49,085 nucleotides of DNA from Alphaproteobacteria bacterium (lineage in GTDB: Bacteria > Pseudomonadota > Alphaproteobacteria > Sphingomonadales > Sphingomonadaceae): the NCBI GenBank assembly GCA_019232625.1, contig JAFANP010000022.1, forward strand, positions 1 to 49,085, given 5' to 3'. The position numbers and the translations under genes were made by a program. The notes under the pieces are model-generated. The model had not been told where the DNA came from. It was given only the letters and a program-made list of their open reading frames with translations, and ran no database searches. Shown in pieces: positions 10,060 to 17,560 of the stretch (the first letter of the stretch is position 1; every line of letters starts with the position of its first letter).

Positions 10060-10091
10060 TCTATAGCCTCCGTACCGCGGTACGGAGTCAA
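10060..10091 (-). promoter_or_regulatory. MerR-type promoter and operator
   Basis: On the minus strand a -35 box TTGACT (10086-10091) and a -10 box TATAGA (10060-10065) are separated by 20 bases, the over-long spacer typical of MerR-activated promoters. Centred in the spacer is a perfect 20-base palindrome, CTCCGTACCGCGGTACGGAG (10068-10087), whose CTCCGTAC half-sites match the classical mer operator. Transcription would run into the cysteine-rich peptide (start 10023) and then the merR-like gene. Confidence 0.9.
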
Positions 10092-10260
10092 GTGCGGCAG
10101 GGCAGGCCGGTCGAGTGGAGCGTACAGGAAGGAAGATGCCGCTTTGTTCCTGCGGTTCGCCGCATTGGACTCATTTTGTTCTTTTCCTGTAGGAAACCTT
10201 GTGGTTCAGGCTCTTGGGTTGGCCGCGAATCGGCCGGGCGGTGTGGGGAAGGAGGCGATC

Positions 10261-10734
10261 ATGGGCACGAGGGCGGCCAAGGCGAGGAAGGTGACTCGGG
10301 CGGCGAGGGCGACCGGGGCGACCGGCGCGGCGCGGGCGCGCAGGGCGACGCGCGCGGCGCGGGGCCGGCACCGGCCGCCCTCGGAGACGTTCGACTGGAC
10401 GGCGTGGGCGAAGGAGCTGGCCGAGGAGCTGGTCGGCCTCGGCCTCGCGCCGGCGGAGGCGGAGGCCGAGGCGGCGCTCAAGGTCGAGCGGACTCAGCGC
10501 CGGGTGGTCTGGGCGGAGGAGCGGATGAAGACCCTCCTCTCCCTCCAGGAGGCGGCGGGCCAGGCCTATCGCCGCTACATGGCGGCGCATCCGGAGATCG
10601 ACTGGAGCGACCCCGATTCGCCGGAGGTGCCGGAGCCGCCGGAGGAAGCGGCCGCGCAGGCCGCCTATGCCGAGATCCGCGCGGCGATCGACCACGACCG
10701 CTGGCCGCGGCACCTCCACTTCCCCGAGATCTGA
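10261..10734 (+). CDS. Hypothetical protein with basic N-terminus
   Basis: A 157-residue protein that I do not recognise. The first 45 residues are very rich in Arg, Ala, Lys, Thr and Gly (MGTRAAKARKVTRAARATGA), resembling histone-H1-like or disordered nucleic-acid-binding tails. The rest is predicted helical and acidic (SETFDWTAWAKELAEELVGL, then PEEAAAQAAYAEIRAAID). I chose ATG 10261 because AAGGAGG lies seven bases upstream; an in-frame ATG at 10144 is possible but has no such site. It is divergent from the MerR-controlled operon, and the 237 bases between hold the MerR promoter and nothing else I can name. Confidence 0.6.
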   Translation: MGTRAAKARKVTRAARATGATGAARARRATRAARGRHRPPSETFDWTAWAKELAEELVGLGLAPAEAEAEAALKVERTQRRVVWAEERMKTLLSLQEAAGQAYRRYMAAHPEIDWSDPDSPEVPEPPEEAAAQAAYAEIRAAIDHDRWPRHLHFPEI

Positions 10735-10808
10735 GGGGCGGGCGAAGGCGGGCGCTGCGGGGGCGGCCGGGAGGACGAACGGACCCGCGAGGCGGGCGGG
10801 GCGGGCTT

Positions 10809-11375
10809 TCAGGCCTCCAGCTCGACGTCCCAGTAGAGATAGTCGCGCCAGCTCTCGTGGAGATAGCCGGGCGGGAAGGAGCGGCCATGCTCCTGGAGCT
10901 GCCAGCTGGTCGGCCGGTAGGGGCGGCGGTTGAGGTTCATGTGCGCCTCGGACGGGGTGCGGCCGCCCTTCCTCAGGTTGCAGGGCGCGCAGGCGGTGGC
11001 GACATTCTCCCAGGTGGTGCGGCCGCCCTGGGCGCGCGGCACGACATGGTCGAAGGTGAGGTCGCGCGTGTCGGCGCAATATTGGCACTGGAAGCGATCG
11101 CGCAGGAACAGGTTGAATCGGGTGAAGGCCGGATGCTCGGACGGCTTCACATATTGGCGAAGCGCGATGACGCTGGGCAGGCGGACCGTGCGGGTCGGGC
11201 TGTGCACCTCGCGGACATATTGGGCGACGATGTCGACCCGCTCGAGGAACACCGCCTTGACCGCGGTCTGCCACGGCCACAGGGACAAGGGATAATAGCT
11301 GAGCGGCGTGTAGTCGGCGTTCAGCACGAGGGCGGGGCAGGCGTCGGGATGGCGGATGAGGTCGGGGTGGTACAT
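10809..11375 (-). CDS. HNH endonuclease family protein
   Basis: A 188-residue protein with a zinc-bound HNH (beta-beta-alpha metal) fold. C97-QY-C100 and C129-AP-C132 are the structural zinc pairs, D109-H110 in LTFDHVVPRAQGG gives the catalytic His, and WENVATAC and CNLRKGGRTP complete the motif. The N-terminal part (ALVLNADYTPLSYYPLSLWP) is typical of the widespread stand-alone family found in most alphaproteobacterial genomes. Its biological role is unsettled; a housekeeping DNA-processing role is more likely than restriction, because no methylase is nearby. Confidence 0.9.
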   Translation of the reverse strand: MYHPDLIRHPDACPALVLNADYTPLSYYPLSLWPWQTAVKAVFLERVDIVAQYVREVHSPTRTVRLPSVIALRQYVKPSEHPAFTRFNLFLRDRFQCQYCADTRDLTFDHVVPRAQGGRTTWENVATACAPCNLRKGGRTPSEAHMNLNRRPYRPTSWQLQEHGRSFPPGYLHESWRDYLYWDVELEA

Positions 11376-11553
11376 GACGCTCGCTCGCAGCCCTTCCGTC
11401 TCGCTTGGAGACGCCCCGAACGGCCCCGGCCTGTCGCACCCAGGACGGGGGAGAGGCTCCCCGGTCCAGCCCCTTCCTCGGCGCGGAAGGTGACGGCCTC
11501 ATGACAGCATGGCGCGAGTCTCGCGGTCAAGGGGGTATGGAAGGCGGCGACGG

Positions 11554-12420
11554 GTGAGCGTCGTCACGCGCTTCGCGCCGAGCCCGACCGGCCGGCTGCA
11601 CCTCGGCCATGCCTATTCATGCATCCTTGCGCATGATCATGCACGCGAGCGCGGCGGCCGCTTCCTGCTTCGGATCGAGGACATCGACCCCGGGCGGACG
11701 CGGGAGGAGCATGTCGCTGGGATCGAGGAGGACCTCGCCTGGCTCGGCCTCGGCTGGGACGGCGAGGCGGTGCGGCAGTCGCGTCGGCTCGGCCTCTATG
11801 CCGGGGCGCTCGAGGCGCTGAAGGCGCGGCGCCTCGTCTACCCCTGCTTCTGCACCCGCGCCGCAATCGCCGCCGAGGTCGCGGCGAGCGCGGCGGCGCC
11901 GCACGGGCCCGGCGGCGCCCTCTATCCCGGCACCTGCCGGCGGCTGCCGCCCGAGGTTCGGGCGGCGCGGGCGGCGGCCGAGCCCCACGCCTGGCGGCTC
12001 GACTCGGCGCGGGCCGCGGCGGAGGCGGGGCCGCTCTACTGGACGGACGGCGAGACCGAGGTGCAGGCGGAGCCGGCGGCGCACGGCGACGTCGTTCTTG
12101 CGAGGAAGGACGCGCCGGTCAGCTACCATCTCGCCGTGACGGTCGACGATGCCGCCCAGGAGGTGACCGACGTGGTGCGCGGCCGCGACCTCTATGCGGC
12201 GACCGACGTCCACCGCCTGCTCCAGGCGCTGCTCGCCTTGCCGACGCCGCGCTACCACCACCATGCGCTGCTCGCCGACGCCGAGGGCCGCCGGCTCGCC
12301 AAGCGGAACGGCGCGCCGAGCCTCGCCGCGCTTCGCGCCGCCGGGGCGGACGGGCCGGCGCTGGCGCGGGCGCTGCGTATGGGCCAAATGCCGGGTGGAT
12401 ATTCCGTCGAGACCTCCTAG
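11554..12420 (+). CDS. gluQRS: Glutamyl-Q tRNA(Asp) synthetase
   Basis: A 288-residue truncated GluRS paralogue that attaches glutamate to the queuosine base of tRNA(Asp). The HIGH-like motif is HLGH (16-19), the KMSKS-like motif is RLAKRNG, and the zinc site of the family is visible as C98-F-C100, Y124 and C128. The anticodon-binding domain of full GluRS is absent, as expected. I chose GTG 11554 because homology begins VTRFAPSPTGRLHLGHA; an in-frame ATG at 11509 would add an unlikely Arg-rich leader. The 178 bases upstream, back to the HNH gene, hold the divergent promoters. Confidence 0.95.
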   Translation: MSVVTRFAPSPTGRLHLGHAYSCILAHDHARERGGRFLLRIEDIDPGRTREEHVAGIEEDLAWLGLGWDGEAVRQSRRLGLYAGALEALKARRLVYPCFCTRAAIAAEVAASAAAPHGPGGALYPGTCRRLPPEVRAARAAAEPHAWRLDSARAAAEAGPLYWTDGETEVQAEPAAHGDVVLARKDAPVSYHLAVTVDDAAQEVTDVVRGRDLYAATDVHRLLQALLALPTPRYHHHALLADAEGRRLAKRNGAPSLAALRAAGADGPALARALRMGQMPGGYSVETS

Positions 12421-12429
12421 ATAAGCGCC

Positions 12430-12633
12430 ATGACCGTGCTCCTCGTCATCCTCCTCGTCCTCCTCGCCGGCGCCACCCTCTACGTGCTGGTCAAGGGCGT
12501 CATCGGCATGGCCCAGCAGAAGGACATTACCGGCCAGCGCTCGCAGCAGCTGATGCGCCAGCGCGTGATGCTCCAGGCGGGCGCGATCGTCGTCGCGGTG
12601 CTGCTGCTGCTCATGGCCAGCGGGAAGCACTGA
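12430..12633 (+). CDS. Twin-transmembrane (HIG1-like) small membrane protein
   Basis: A 67-residue protein with two membrane helices (VLLVILLVLLAGATLYVLV and AGAIVVAVLLLLMASG) joined by a polar loop containing the QQKDITGQRSQQLMRQRVML pattern typical of bacterial HIG1/twin-TM proteins. Eukaryotic HIG1 proteins bind respiratory complexes; the bacterial role is unproven. It starts nine bases after gluQRS and ends one base before the presumed CTG start of the adenosyltransferase gene, so the three genes are probably one operon. Confidence 0.85.
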   Translation: MTVLLVILLVLLAGATLYVLVKGVIGMAQQKDITGQRSQQLMRQRVMLQAGAIVVAVLLLLMASGKH

Positions 12634-12634
12634 G

Positions 12635-13213
12635 CTGGTCCGGCTCAACCGGATCTACACGCGCACCGGCGACGCCGGCGACACCGGCCTCGCCGACGGC
12701 TCGCGAATCGCCAAGGACCATCCGCGCGCCCAGGCGATCGGCGACGTCGACGAGGCGAACAGCGCAATCGGTCTCGCCCTCCTCCATGTCGCGCGCGACG
12801 GCCACCGGCGGATGCTCCGTGCGATCCAGAACGAGCTGTTCGACCTCGGCGCCGACCTCGCCACCCCGGGGGAGGATTTCGCGCCGTCCGAGATGGTCCT
12901 GCGCATCGTCCAGGCGCAGGTCGACCGGCTGGAGCGCGAGATCGACGCGATGAACGCGGGGCTGGAGCCGCTGCGCAGCTTCATCCTGCCCGGCGGCGGC
13001 GCCGGCGCGGCGCCCCTCCACCTCGCGAGGGCGGTCGTCCGGCGCGCCGAGCGCTCCGCGGTCGCGGCCGCGCGCGAAGTGCCGCTCAACCCGCTCGCGC
13101 TCGCCTATCTCAACCGCCTCTCCGACCATCTCTTCGTCCTCGCCCGAGCGGCGGCGGCGGAAGGCGGCGGCGACATATTGTGGGAACCGGGCGCGACGCG
13201 AAGCGCTGACTGA
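12635..13213 (+). CDS. Cob(I)yrinic acid a,c-diamide adenosyltransferase, PduO type
   Basis: A 192-residue ATP:cob(I)alamin adenosyltransferase, making adenosylcobalamin from reduced cobalamin and ATP. The N-terminal ATP-binding segment is RIYTRTGDAGDTGLADGSR; the second is RAVVRRAERSAVAAAR, followed by NPLALAYLNRLSDHLFVLAR. Homology starts at V/LVRLNRIYTRTGD, where relatives have Met. The only codon there is CTG at 12635, two bases after the preceding TGA; no ATG, GTG or TTG occurs in frame back to a stop at 12566. CTG initiation is therefore inferred. The first internal ATG (12812) would remove the ATP site. No other cobalamin genes are in the window. Confidence 0.9.
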   Translation: MVRLNRIYTRTGDAGDTGLADGSRIAKDHPRAQAIGDVDEANSAIGLALLHVARDGHRRMLRAIQNELFDLGADLATPGEDFAPSEMVLRIVQAQVDRLEREIDAMNAGLEPLRSFILPGGGAGAAPLHLARAVVRRAERSAVAAAREVPLNPLALAYLNRLSDHLFVLARAAAAEGGGDILWEPGATRSAD

Positions 13214-13254
13214 TCCGGTTACGGGCCTATAACGGTCTCATTCGAGGGGCGTCG

Positions 13255-14520
13255 ATGGCGAGCCAGGCCGATTATCCGCGCAGCGACGTTCTGGCCGAGC
13301 GCTACGGGGCGGTGCGCGACCTGTCGCTGGGCCTCGCCGCGCCGCTGTCCGACGCCGACGCGACTCTTCAGCCCCACGCCGACGCCTCGCCCGCCAAATG
13401 GCATCTCGCCCACACCACCTGGTTCTTCGAGACGTTCGTGCTGCGCGACCACGTCCCGGCCTATGCGGCCCGCGACGAGAGCTGGGCCTATCTGTTCAAC
13501 TCCTATTACGAGGGCGAGGGCGAGCGCCACCCGCGGCCCAGGCGCGGCCTTCTAAGCCGGCCGTCGCTCGACCAGATACGCGCCTGGCGGGCGAGGGTGG
13601 ACGAGGCGGTCGTGCGCGCCCTTCCCGGCCTCGCGCCCGACGCGCTGCGGCGCCTCGAGCTTGGGCTGCATCACGAGCAGCAGCACCAGGAGCTGATTCT
13701 GACCGACATGCTCGCCGCCTTCGCCGAGAATCCGCTCCACCCCGCGGTCTGGCCCGCCGCGCCCTCCGCCCCGGCGCCCGCCCCGACGGCGATAGGCGGC
13801 CTCCAGCGCCCGGGCGGAGTCTACGAGGTGGGCGCGCCCGACGCCGGCTTCGCCTTCGACTGCGAGCGGCCCCGCCACGCCGTCCTGCTCGCCCCGCACG
13901 AGCTCGCCGACCGGCTGGTGACCAACGGCGAATGGCTGCGCTTCATCGAGGAAGGCGGCTATGCGACGGCCGGGCTGTGGCTGTCGGACGGCTGGGCCTG
14001 GGTGCGGGAGAACGGGATCGAGGCGCCGCTCTACTGGCGGCGCGGAGAGGGCGCGTGGCTGCGCTTCGGGCTCGACGGCCTCCGCCCCGTCGAGCAGTCC
14101 GAGCCGGTCTGCCATATCAGCTATTACGAGGCCGACGCCTTCGCCCGATGGGCCGGCGCACGGCTGCCGCGGGAGGAGGAATGGGAGGCCGCCGCCGCCG
14201 CCTTCGATCCGGCCTCGGGCCACCAGCTCGACGCCCCCGGCCCGGCGCGGCCGCGGCCCGCCCCGGAAGGGCGCGGCCTGCGCCAGCTCTACGGCGACGC
14301 CTGGGAATGGTGCCAGAGCGCCTACCTTCCCTATCCCGGCTTCCGCCCCGAGGAGGGCATAGTGGGCGAATATAACGGCAAGTTCATGGTCAACCAGATG
14401 GTGCTGCGCGGCGGCTCCTGCGCCACGCCGCGCGGCCATATGAGGCCGTCCTACCGCAACTTCTTCTATCCCCACCAGCGCTGGCAATATTGCGGCCTGC
14501 GGCTGGCGCGCGACCTCTAG
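13255..14520 (+). CDS. egtB: Ergothioneine biosynthesis sulfoxide synthase EgtB
   Basis: A 421-residue non-haem iron enzyme that couples trimethyl-histidine (hercynine) to a thiol with oxygen, forming the sulfoxide precursor of ergothioneine. The N-terminal DinB-like domain carries the iron histidines (HLAHTTWFFE near residue 50-59; H140 and H144 in HHEQQHQELILTD). The C-terminal half is an FGE-sulfatase fold ending with VLRGGSCATP and PSYRNFFYPHQRWQYCGLRL. The stop is directly followed by the egtD ATG (TAGATG), so the two are translationally coupled. EgtA, EgtC and EgtE are not nearby; many bacteria use only EgtB and EgtD plus a distant lyase. Confidence 0.95.
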   Translation: MASQADYPRSDVLAERYGAVRDLSLGLAAPLSDADATLQPHADASPAKWHLAHTTWFFETFVLRDHVPAYAARDESWAYLFNSYYEGEGERHPRPRRGLLSRPSLDQIRAWRARVDEAVVRALPGLAPDALRRLELGLHHEQQHQELILTDMLAAFAENPLHPAVWPAAPSAPAPAPTAIGGLQRPGGVYEVGAPDAGFAFDCERPRHAVLLAPHELADRLVTNGEWLRFIEEGGYATAGLWLSDGWAWVRENGIEAPLYWRRGEGAWLRFGLDGLRPVEQSEPVCHISYYEADAFARWAGARLPREEEWEAAAAAFDPASGHQLDAPGPARPRPAPEGRGLRQLYGDAWEWCQSAYLPYPGFRPEEGIVGEYNGKFMVNQMVLRGGSCATPRGHMRPSYRNFFYPHQRWQYCGLRLARDL

Positions 14521-15483
14521 ATGGACGCGCCGCGCCGCCCGGCGGCCGATCCGGACTTCCGCCACGACGTTCTCGCCGGGCTGGCCGCCCGGCCGCGCGC
14601 CATCCCCGCCCGCTGGCTTTACGACCGCCGCGGCTCCGAATTGTTCGAGGCGATCACCCGGCTTCCCGAATATTATCTGACCCGCACCGAGACCCGGCTG
14701 CTCGAGGCGCACTGCCCGGAGGCGGCGGCGCTCGTCGGGCCGGGCCACGCGGTGGTCGAGTTCGGCTCCGGCGCCTCGCTCAAGACCCGCATCCTGCTGC
14801 GCGGCGCCGCGCCGTCGGCCTACGTTCCGATCGACATCAGCGGCGACTTCCTGCGCGACGCCGCCGACAGCCTGCGCGAGGATTTCCCCGGCCTTCCGGT
14901 CCACCCGGTGGAGGCGGACTTCATGGCGCCCATCGCGCTGCCCGATGCGGTGGCGGAGCAGCCGCGGCTCGGCTTCTTCCCCGGCTCGACGATCGGCAAC
15001 CTCGTCGCCTCGACCGCGGTCGACCTGCTCCGCAACATGAAGCGCACCCTCGGCGTCGGCGCCTGGCTCCTGATCGGGTTCGACCGCGCCAAGGATCCGG
15101 CCGAGCTGGTCCGCGCCTATGACGACGAGGCCGGAGTGACCGCCGCCTTCAACCTCAACCTCCTCGAGCGGATCAATCGCGAGCTCGGCGGCACCATCCC
15201 GGTCGACGCCTTCCGCCACAAGGCGGTGTGGAACGACGCCCGCAGCCGCATCGAGATGCACATCGAGGCGGTGCGCGACGTCGCCTTCACCGTCGACGGG
15301 ACGGAGTTCGCGATGGCGGCCGGGGAGACGATCCACAGCGAGAACAGCCATAAATACGGCGCCCGCGACGCCCGCTTCATGCTGCTCGCCGGAGGCTGGG
15401 CGCCGATCCGCGAATGGACCGACGAGGAGGAGCGCTTCGCGATCGTCCTCGCCCGAGCCGAGCCGCCCCGCTTCGCCCCCTAG
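14521..15483 (+). CDS. egtD: L-histidine N-alpha-methyltransferase EgtD
   Basis: A 320-residue SAM-dependent enzyme that trimethylates histidine to hercynine, the first step of ergothioneine synthesis. The SAM-binding motif is E80-FGSGAS, and YVPIDISGDFLRDAADSL and FFPGSTIGNL follow as in other EgtD proteins. The N-terminal block PKxxPxxWLYDxxGSxLFExI is present as RAIPARWLYDRRGSELFEAI. It begins at the base after the egtB stop. A 43-base palindrome starts right after the TAG and may close the transcript. Confidence 0.95.
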   Translation: MDAPRRPAADPDFRHDVLAGLAARPRAIPARWLYDRRGSELFEAITRLPEYYLTRTETRLLEAHCPEAAALVGPGHAVVEFGSGASLKTRILLRGAAPSAYVPIDISGDFLRDAADSLREDFPGLPVHPVEADFMAPIALPDAVAEQPRLGFFPGSTIGNLVASTAVDLLRNMKRTLGVGAWLLIGFDRAKDPAELVRAYDDEAGVTAAFNLNLLERINRELGGTIPVDAFRHKAVWNDARSRIEMHIEAVRDVAFTVDGTEFAMAAGETIHSENSHKYGARDARFMLLAGGWAPIREWTDEEERFAIVLARAEPPRFAP

Positions 15484-15526
15484 ACCATGATCGCTTCAGG
15501 CTGAATCAGCCTGAAGCGATCATGGT
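15484..15526. repeat. 43-base near-perfect palindrome after egtD
   Basis: Two perfect 21-base arms (15484-15504 and 15506-15526) surround a single central A, beginning at the base after the egtD stop codon. The hairpin could protect or terminate the egtBD mRNA, but the following bases are TCTAGAG rather than a T-run. The right arm and the next roughly 30 bases recur at 16579-16628, so this is a mobile-type dispersed repeat rather than a dedicated terminator. Confidence 0.8.
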
Positions 15527-15555
15527 TCTAGAGTCCGTCCTGCTGGAACTGAAAC
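15506..15555 (+). repeat. Direct repeat, left copy (flanks the Crp/Fnr gene)
   Basis: About 50 bases beginning with the right arm of the palindrome (AGCCTGAAGCGATCATGGTT, then CTAGA..TCGTCCTG..CTGAAAC in pattern) recur with few differences at 16579-16628. The two copies lie on either side of the Crp/Fnr-type gene in the same orientation. Confidence 0.7.
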
Positions 15556-15563
15556 GCTGATCC

Positions 15564-15595
15564 GTCATGCCGGACTCGATCCGGCATCCACCTTC
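15564..15595. repeat. Single arm of the GTCATGCCGGACT repeat
   Basis: This 32-base segment matches the left arm at 7907-7938 with one difference (ACTCGAT for ACTTGAT). A partner arm is not clear; the following bases to about 15680 are GC-rich without coding signs. Together with the palindrome and direct repeat it fills the 338-base gap between egtD and the Crp/Fnr gene. Confidence 0.65.
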
Positions 15596-15821
15596 GTCTC
15601 TCCTCCCGGTCCCGGCTGGACGGACCCCGGGCGCGTCCCCGCACCCCCGGGCCCCGTGGAGGCGTGCTTCCTCTCGTCTCCCCGGCCGGCGAAATCTTCG
15701 CCCGGCCTAATCCAGTTAAAAGCGGGCCGTGTCGCGGCGTTGCACATCCGTTGCGGCGGCCGGTCCTCGGCCGCGCCAGGGGGACTGGAATGATGCACCT
15801 GCTCGAGGGGGTCCTCGGACG

Positions 15822-16574
15822 TTGTCGCTCAAGCTGATCGGCCGTCCGCTTGCGCCGCTGGTCGAGCGGCTGGCCCGGCTTTCTTCCCTCGACGATGCGG
15901 ACCGCGAGAAGCTTATGGCGCTGCCCCACACGCTGCGCACGGTCGGCCCGTCGACCCACCTCGTGCGCGACGGCGACCGGGCCGAAGCCTGCTGGCTGCT
16001 GCTCTCCGGCTTCGCCTATCGCTACAAGATCACCGGCGAGGGCGCGCGGCAGATCGTCTCGATCCACATTCCCGGCGAGTTCGTCGACCTCCAGAACAGC
16101 CTCCTCACCGTCGCCGACCACAGCGTGCAGACGCTGTCGGAGGCCGAGGTGGCGGTGGTGCCGCGCCAAGCGCTTCGCGACCTCGTCCTCGCCAACCCGG
16201 CCATCGCCCGCGCCCTCTGGGTCGACACCCTGATCGACGCCTCGATCTTCCGCGAATGGGTAGTCAATGTCGGCCGCCGCCACAGCCGCGCGCGCGTCGC
16301 CCACTTGCTGTGCGAGCTGTGCCTGCGGCTCGAGGCGGCGGGGCTGAGCCGCGGCCGGCGATACGAGCTGCCGATGACCCAGGAGCAGCTCGCCGACGCC
16401 GTCGGCCTCACCTCCGTCCACGTCAACCGCGTGCTGAAGCAGCTCGCCGAGGAGGGGCTGATCCGCCGCGACCGTCGCTCGATCATCATCGAGGACTGGA
16501 ACCGTATGCGCGACACCGGCGACTTCAACGAGCGGTACCTCCACCACGACCCGCAGAGGCTCGCCGCCCCGTAG
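15822..16574 (+). CDS. Crp/Fnr-family transcriptional regulator
   Basis: A 250-residue regulator. The N-terminal cyclic-nucleotide-like beta-roll includes DGDRAEACWLLLSGFAYRYK and IVSIHIPGEFVDLQNSLL. The C-terminal winged HTH is MTQEQLADAVGLTSVHVNRV followed by LKQLAEEGLI. There is no FNR-type N-terminal Cys cluster, and the ligand is unknown. I chose TTG 15822 (SLKLIGRPLAPL) because homology starts there and GAGGGGG lies upstream; the longer frame to 15729 has a Pro/Arg-rich leader of low credibility. It stands alone between egtD and small genes, flanked by 50-base direct repeats. Confidence 0.85.
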   Translation: MSLKLIGRPLAPLVERLARLSSLDDADREKLMALPHTLRTVGPSTHLVRDGDRAEACWLLLSGFAYRYKITGEGARQIVSIHIPGEFVDLQNSLLTVADHSVQTLSEAEVAVVPRQALRDLVLANPAIARALWVDTLIDASIFREWVVNVGRRHSRARVAHLLCELCLRLEAAGLSRGRRYELPMTQEQLADAVGLTSVHVNRVLKQLAEEGLIRRDRRSIIIEDWNRMRDTGDFNERYLHHDPQRLAAP

Positions 16575-16578
16575 AGCC

Positions 16579-16628
16579 TGAGCCTGAAGCGATCATGGTC
16601 TAGAATTCGTCCTGTTCAAGCTGAAACC
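16579..16628 (+). repeat. Direct repeat, right copy
   Basis: The second copy of the 15506-15555 sequence begins five bases after the Crp/Fnr stop. Here the left palindrome arm is missing, leaving only the right half. Together the copies bracket 15556-16578, which contains the regulator gene. Confidence 0.7.
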
Positions 16629-16711
16629 CCGTTCGGGCTGAGCCTGTCGAAGCCCCTTCCTCGTTCCGCCCGGGAGAAAGGAAAGGGCTTCGACAAGCTC
16701 AGCCCGAACGG
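16629..16711. repeat. Long inverted repeat (27-base arms)
   Basis: Arms 16629-16655 and 16685-16711 are reverse complements with one mismatch. They begin CCGTTCGGGCTGAGC and end GTCGAAGCCC, around a 29-base loop. This CGTTCGGGCTGAGCNTGTCGA type of element is a familiar intergenic repeat in sphingomonad-like genomes (from memory). It lies in a 396-base gap that holds only repeats. Confidence 0.75.
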
Positions 16712-16807
16712 AGAGGCGATTCAGGAAATCGGTCGGACCGTAGAGCGTCGGGGAGCAAGGCAAAAGGAGCACTTCGACAGGCGGGGTCCAAACCGAACCG
16801 GCTGATC

Positions 16808-16834
16808 GTCATGCCGGGCCAGGGCCGGCATGAC
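16808..16834. repeat. Short palindrome GTCATGCCGG...CCGGCATGAC
   Basis: Ten-base arms (16808-16817 and 16825-16834) flank a seven-base centre. It shares the GTCATGCCGG edge with the repeat arms at 7907 and 15564 and is probably a shortened relative. The rest of 16712-16970 shows no gene. Confidence 0.55.
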
Positions 16835-16970
16835 GGCTTACCCGCTTCCGGTTCCGGGACCGTACGAACCCTAGGTTGATCCAGATGGTTGCGCATTGGC
16901 GCCGACTCGATCACATTGCCGCCTTCGCCCCCGTAGCGTTCCACCCTTTTGCCATTTCGGGGAGAGCCCC

Positions 16971-17159
16971 ATGTCCAAGCGCGACCGCATGCAGCACCAC
17001 GCCGACCGTGCGTTCCAGGAACTGGAGCGGGCCAGGACGGCGACCAGCACCGAGGCGGCGATCGCGCATCTCGACCTGTCGGAGCTGCATCTCGAGCGCA
17101 TGAAGGCCGTCTCCGACGAGCCGCGGCCGTCGCTCCAGCTCGTCCGCACCGAGGATTGA
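16971..17159 (+). CDS. Small hypothetical protein (62 residues)
   Basis: A 62-residue, largely helical, charged protein (MSKRDRMQHHADRAFQELER; ending PSLQLVRTED). GGGGAGAG lies upstream of ATG 16971 and codon use matches neighbouring genes. I do not recognise the family. The repeated amphipathic pattern suggests a short helical hairpin. It precedes the DUF6894 gene by 59 bases and may share its transcript. Confidence 0.65.
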   Translation: MSKRDRMQHHADRAFQELERARTATSTEAAIAHLDLSELHLERMKAVSDEPRPSLQLVRTED

Positions 17160-17218
17160 GGCAGGCCAAGCTGATCCATGTACTTGGCGCCGTGGGCGAG
17201 CCCCTGTAGCCTCTGCCG

Positions 17219-17476
17219 ATGCCCCGTTTCTTCTTCAACGTCTTCAACGACGAGGTGACTTTCGACGACGAGGGGCAGGAATTGCCCGACCTCGCCGCGG
17301 CGCGCGAGCGCGCCATCCGGGAAGCGCGGGCGCTCGCCTGCGATTCGATCTCCCGCGGGCATCTCGACCTCGACGACCGCATCGAGGTGAACGACGGGGA
17401 GGGCAACCGGGTGCTCACCCTCGCCTTCCGCGACAGCTTCGAGCTGCGAGGCTCGCCGTGGCGGCCCGCGGAGTGA
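17219..17476 (+). CDS. DUF6894 family protein
   Basis: An 85-residue protein with the typical opening MPRFFFNVFNDEVTFDDEGQ and the LPDLAAARERAIREARALAC block, a family abundant in Sphingomonadales, Rhizobiales and Methylobacterium and of unknown function. The aromatic PRFFFNV start and the acidic D-x-EG are conserved features. It starts 59 bases after the small hypothetical gene; 84 bases separate it from the cyclophilin-like gene. Confidence 0.85.
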   Translation: MPRFFFNVFNDEVTFDDEGQELPDLAAARERAIREARALACDSISRGHLDLDDRIEVNDGEGNRVLTLAFRDSFELRGSPWRPAE

Positions 17477-17560
17477 CCGCATGAAGGCTCCGGGGGCGGG
17501 CGAGGCTTGCCCCTCGGTCGCGACTGAGCCAAGCAGGCGCGACCTCTAGGGGAGCCTGCC

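Noticed and set aside
10809-11375. HNH gene as part of a restriction or defence system
   Set aside because: No methylase, helicase or other defence gene is near, and the protein belongs to a common stand-alone housekeeping-like family.
13552-15351. 599-codon minus-strand frame opposite egtB and egtD
   Set aside because: Shadow of two well-supported genes with clear motifs; no ribosome site or homology.
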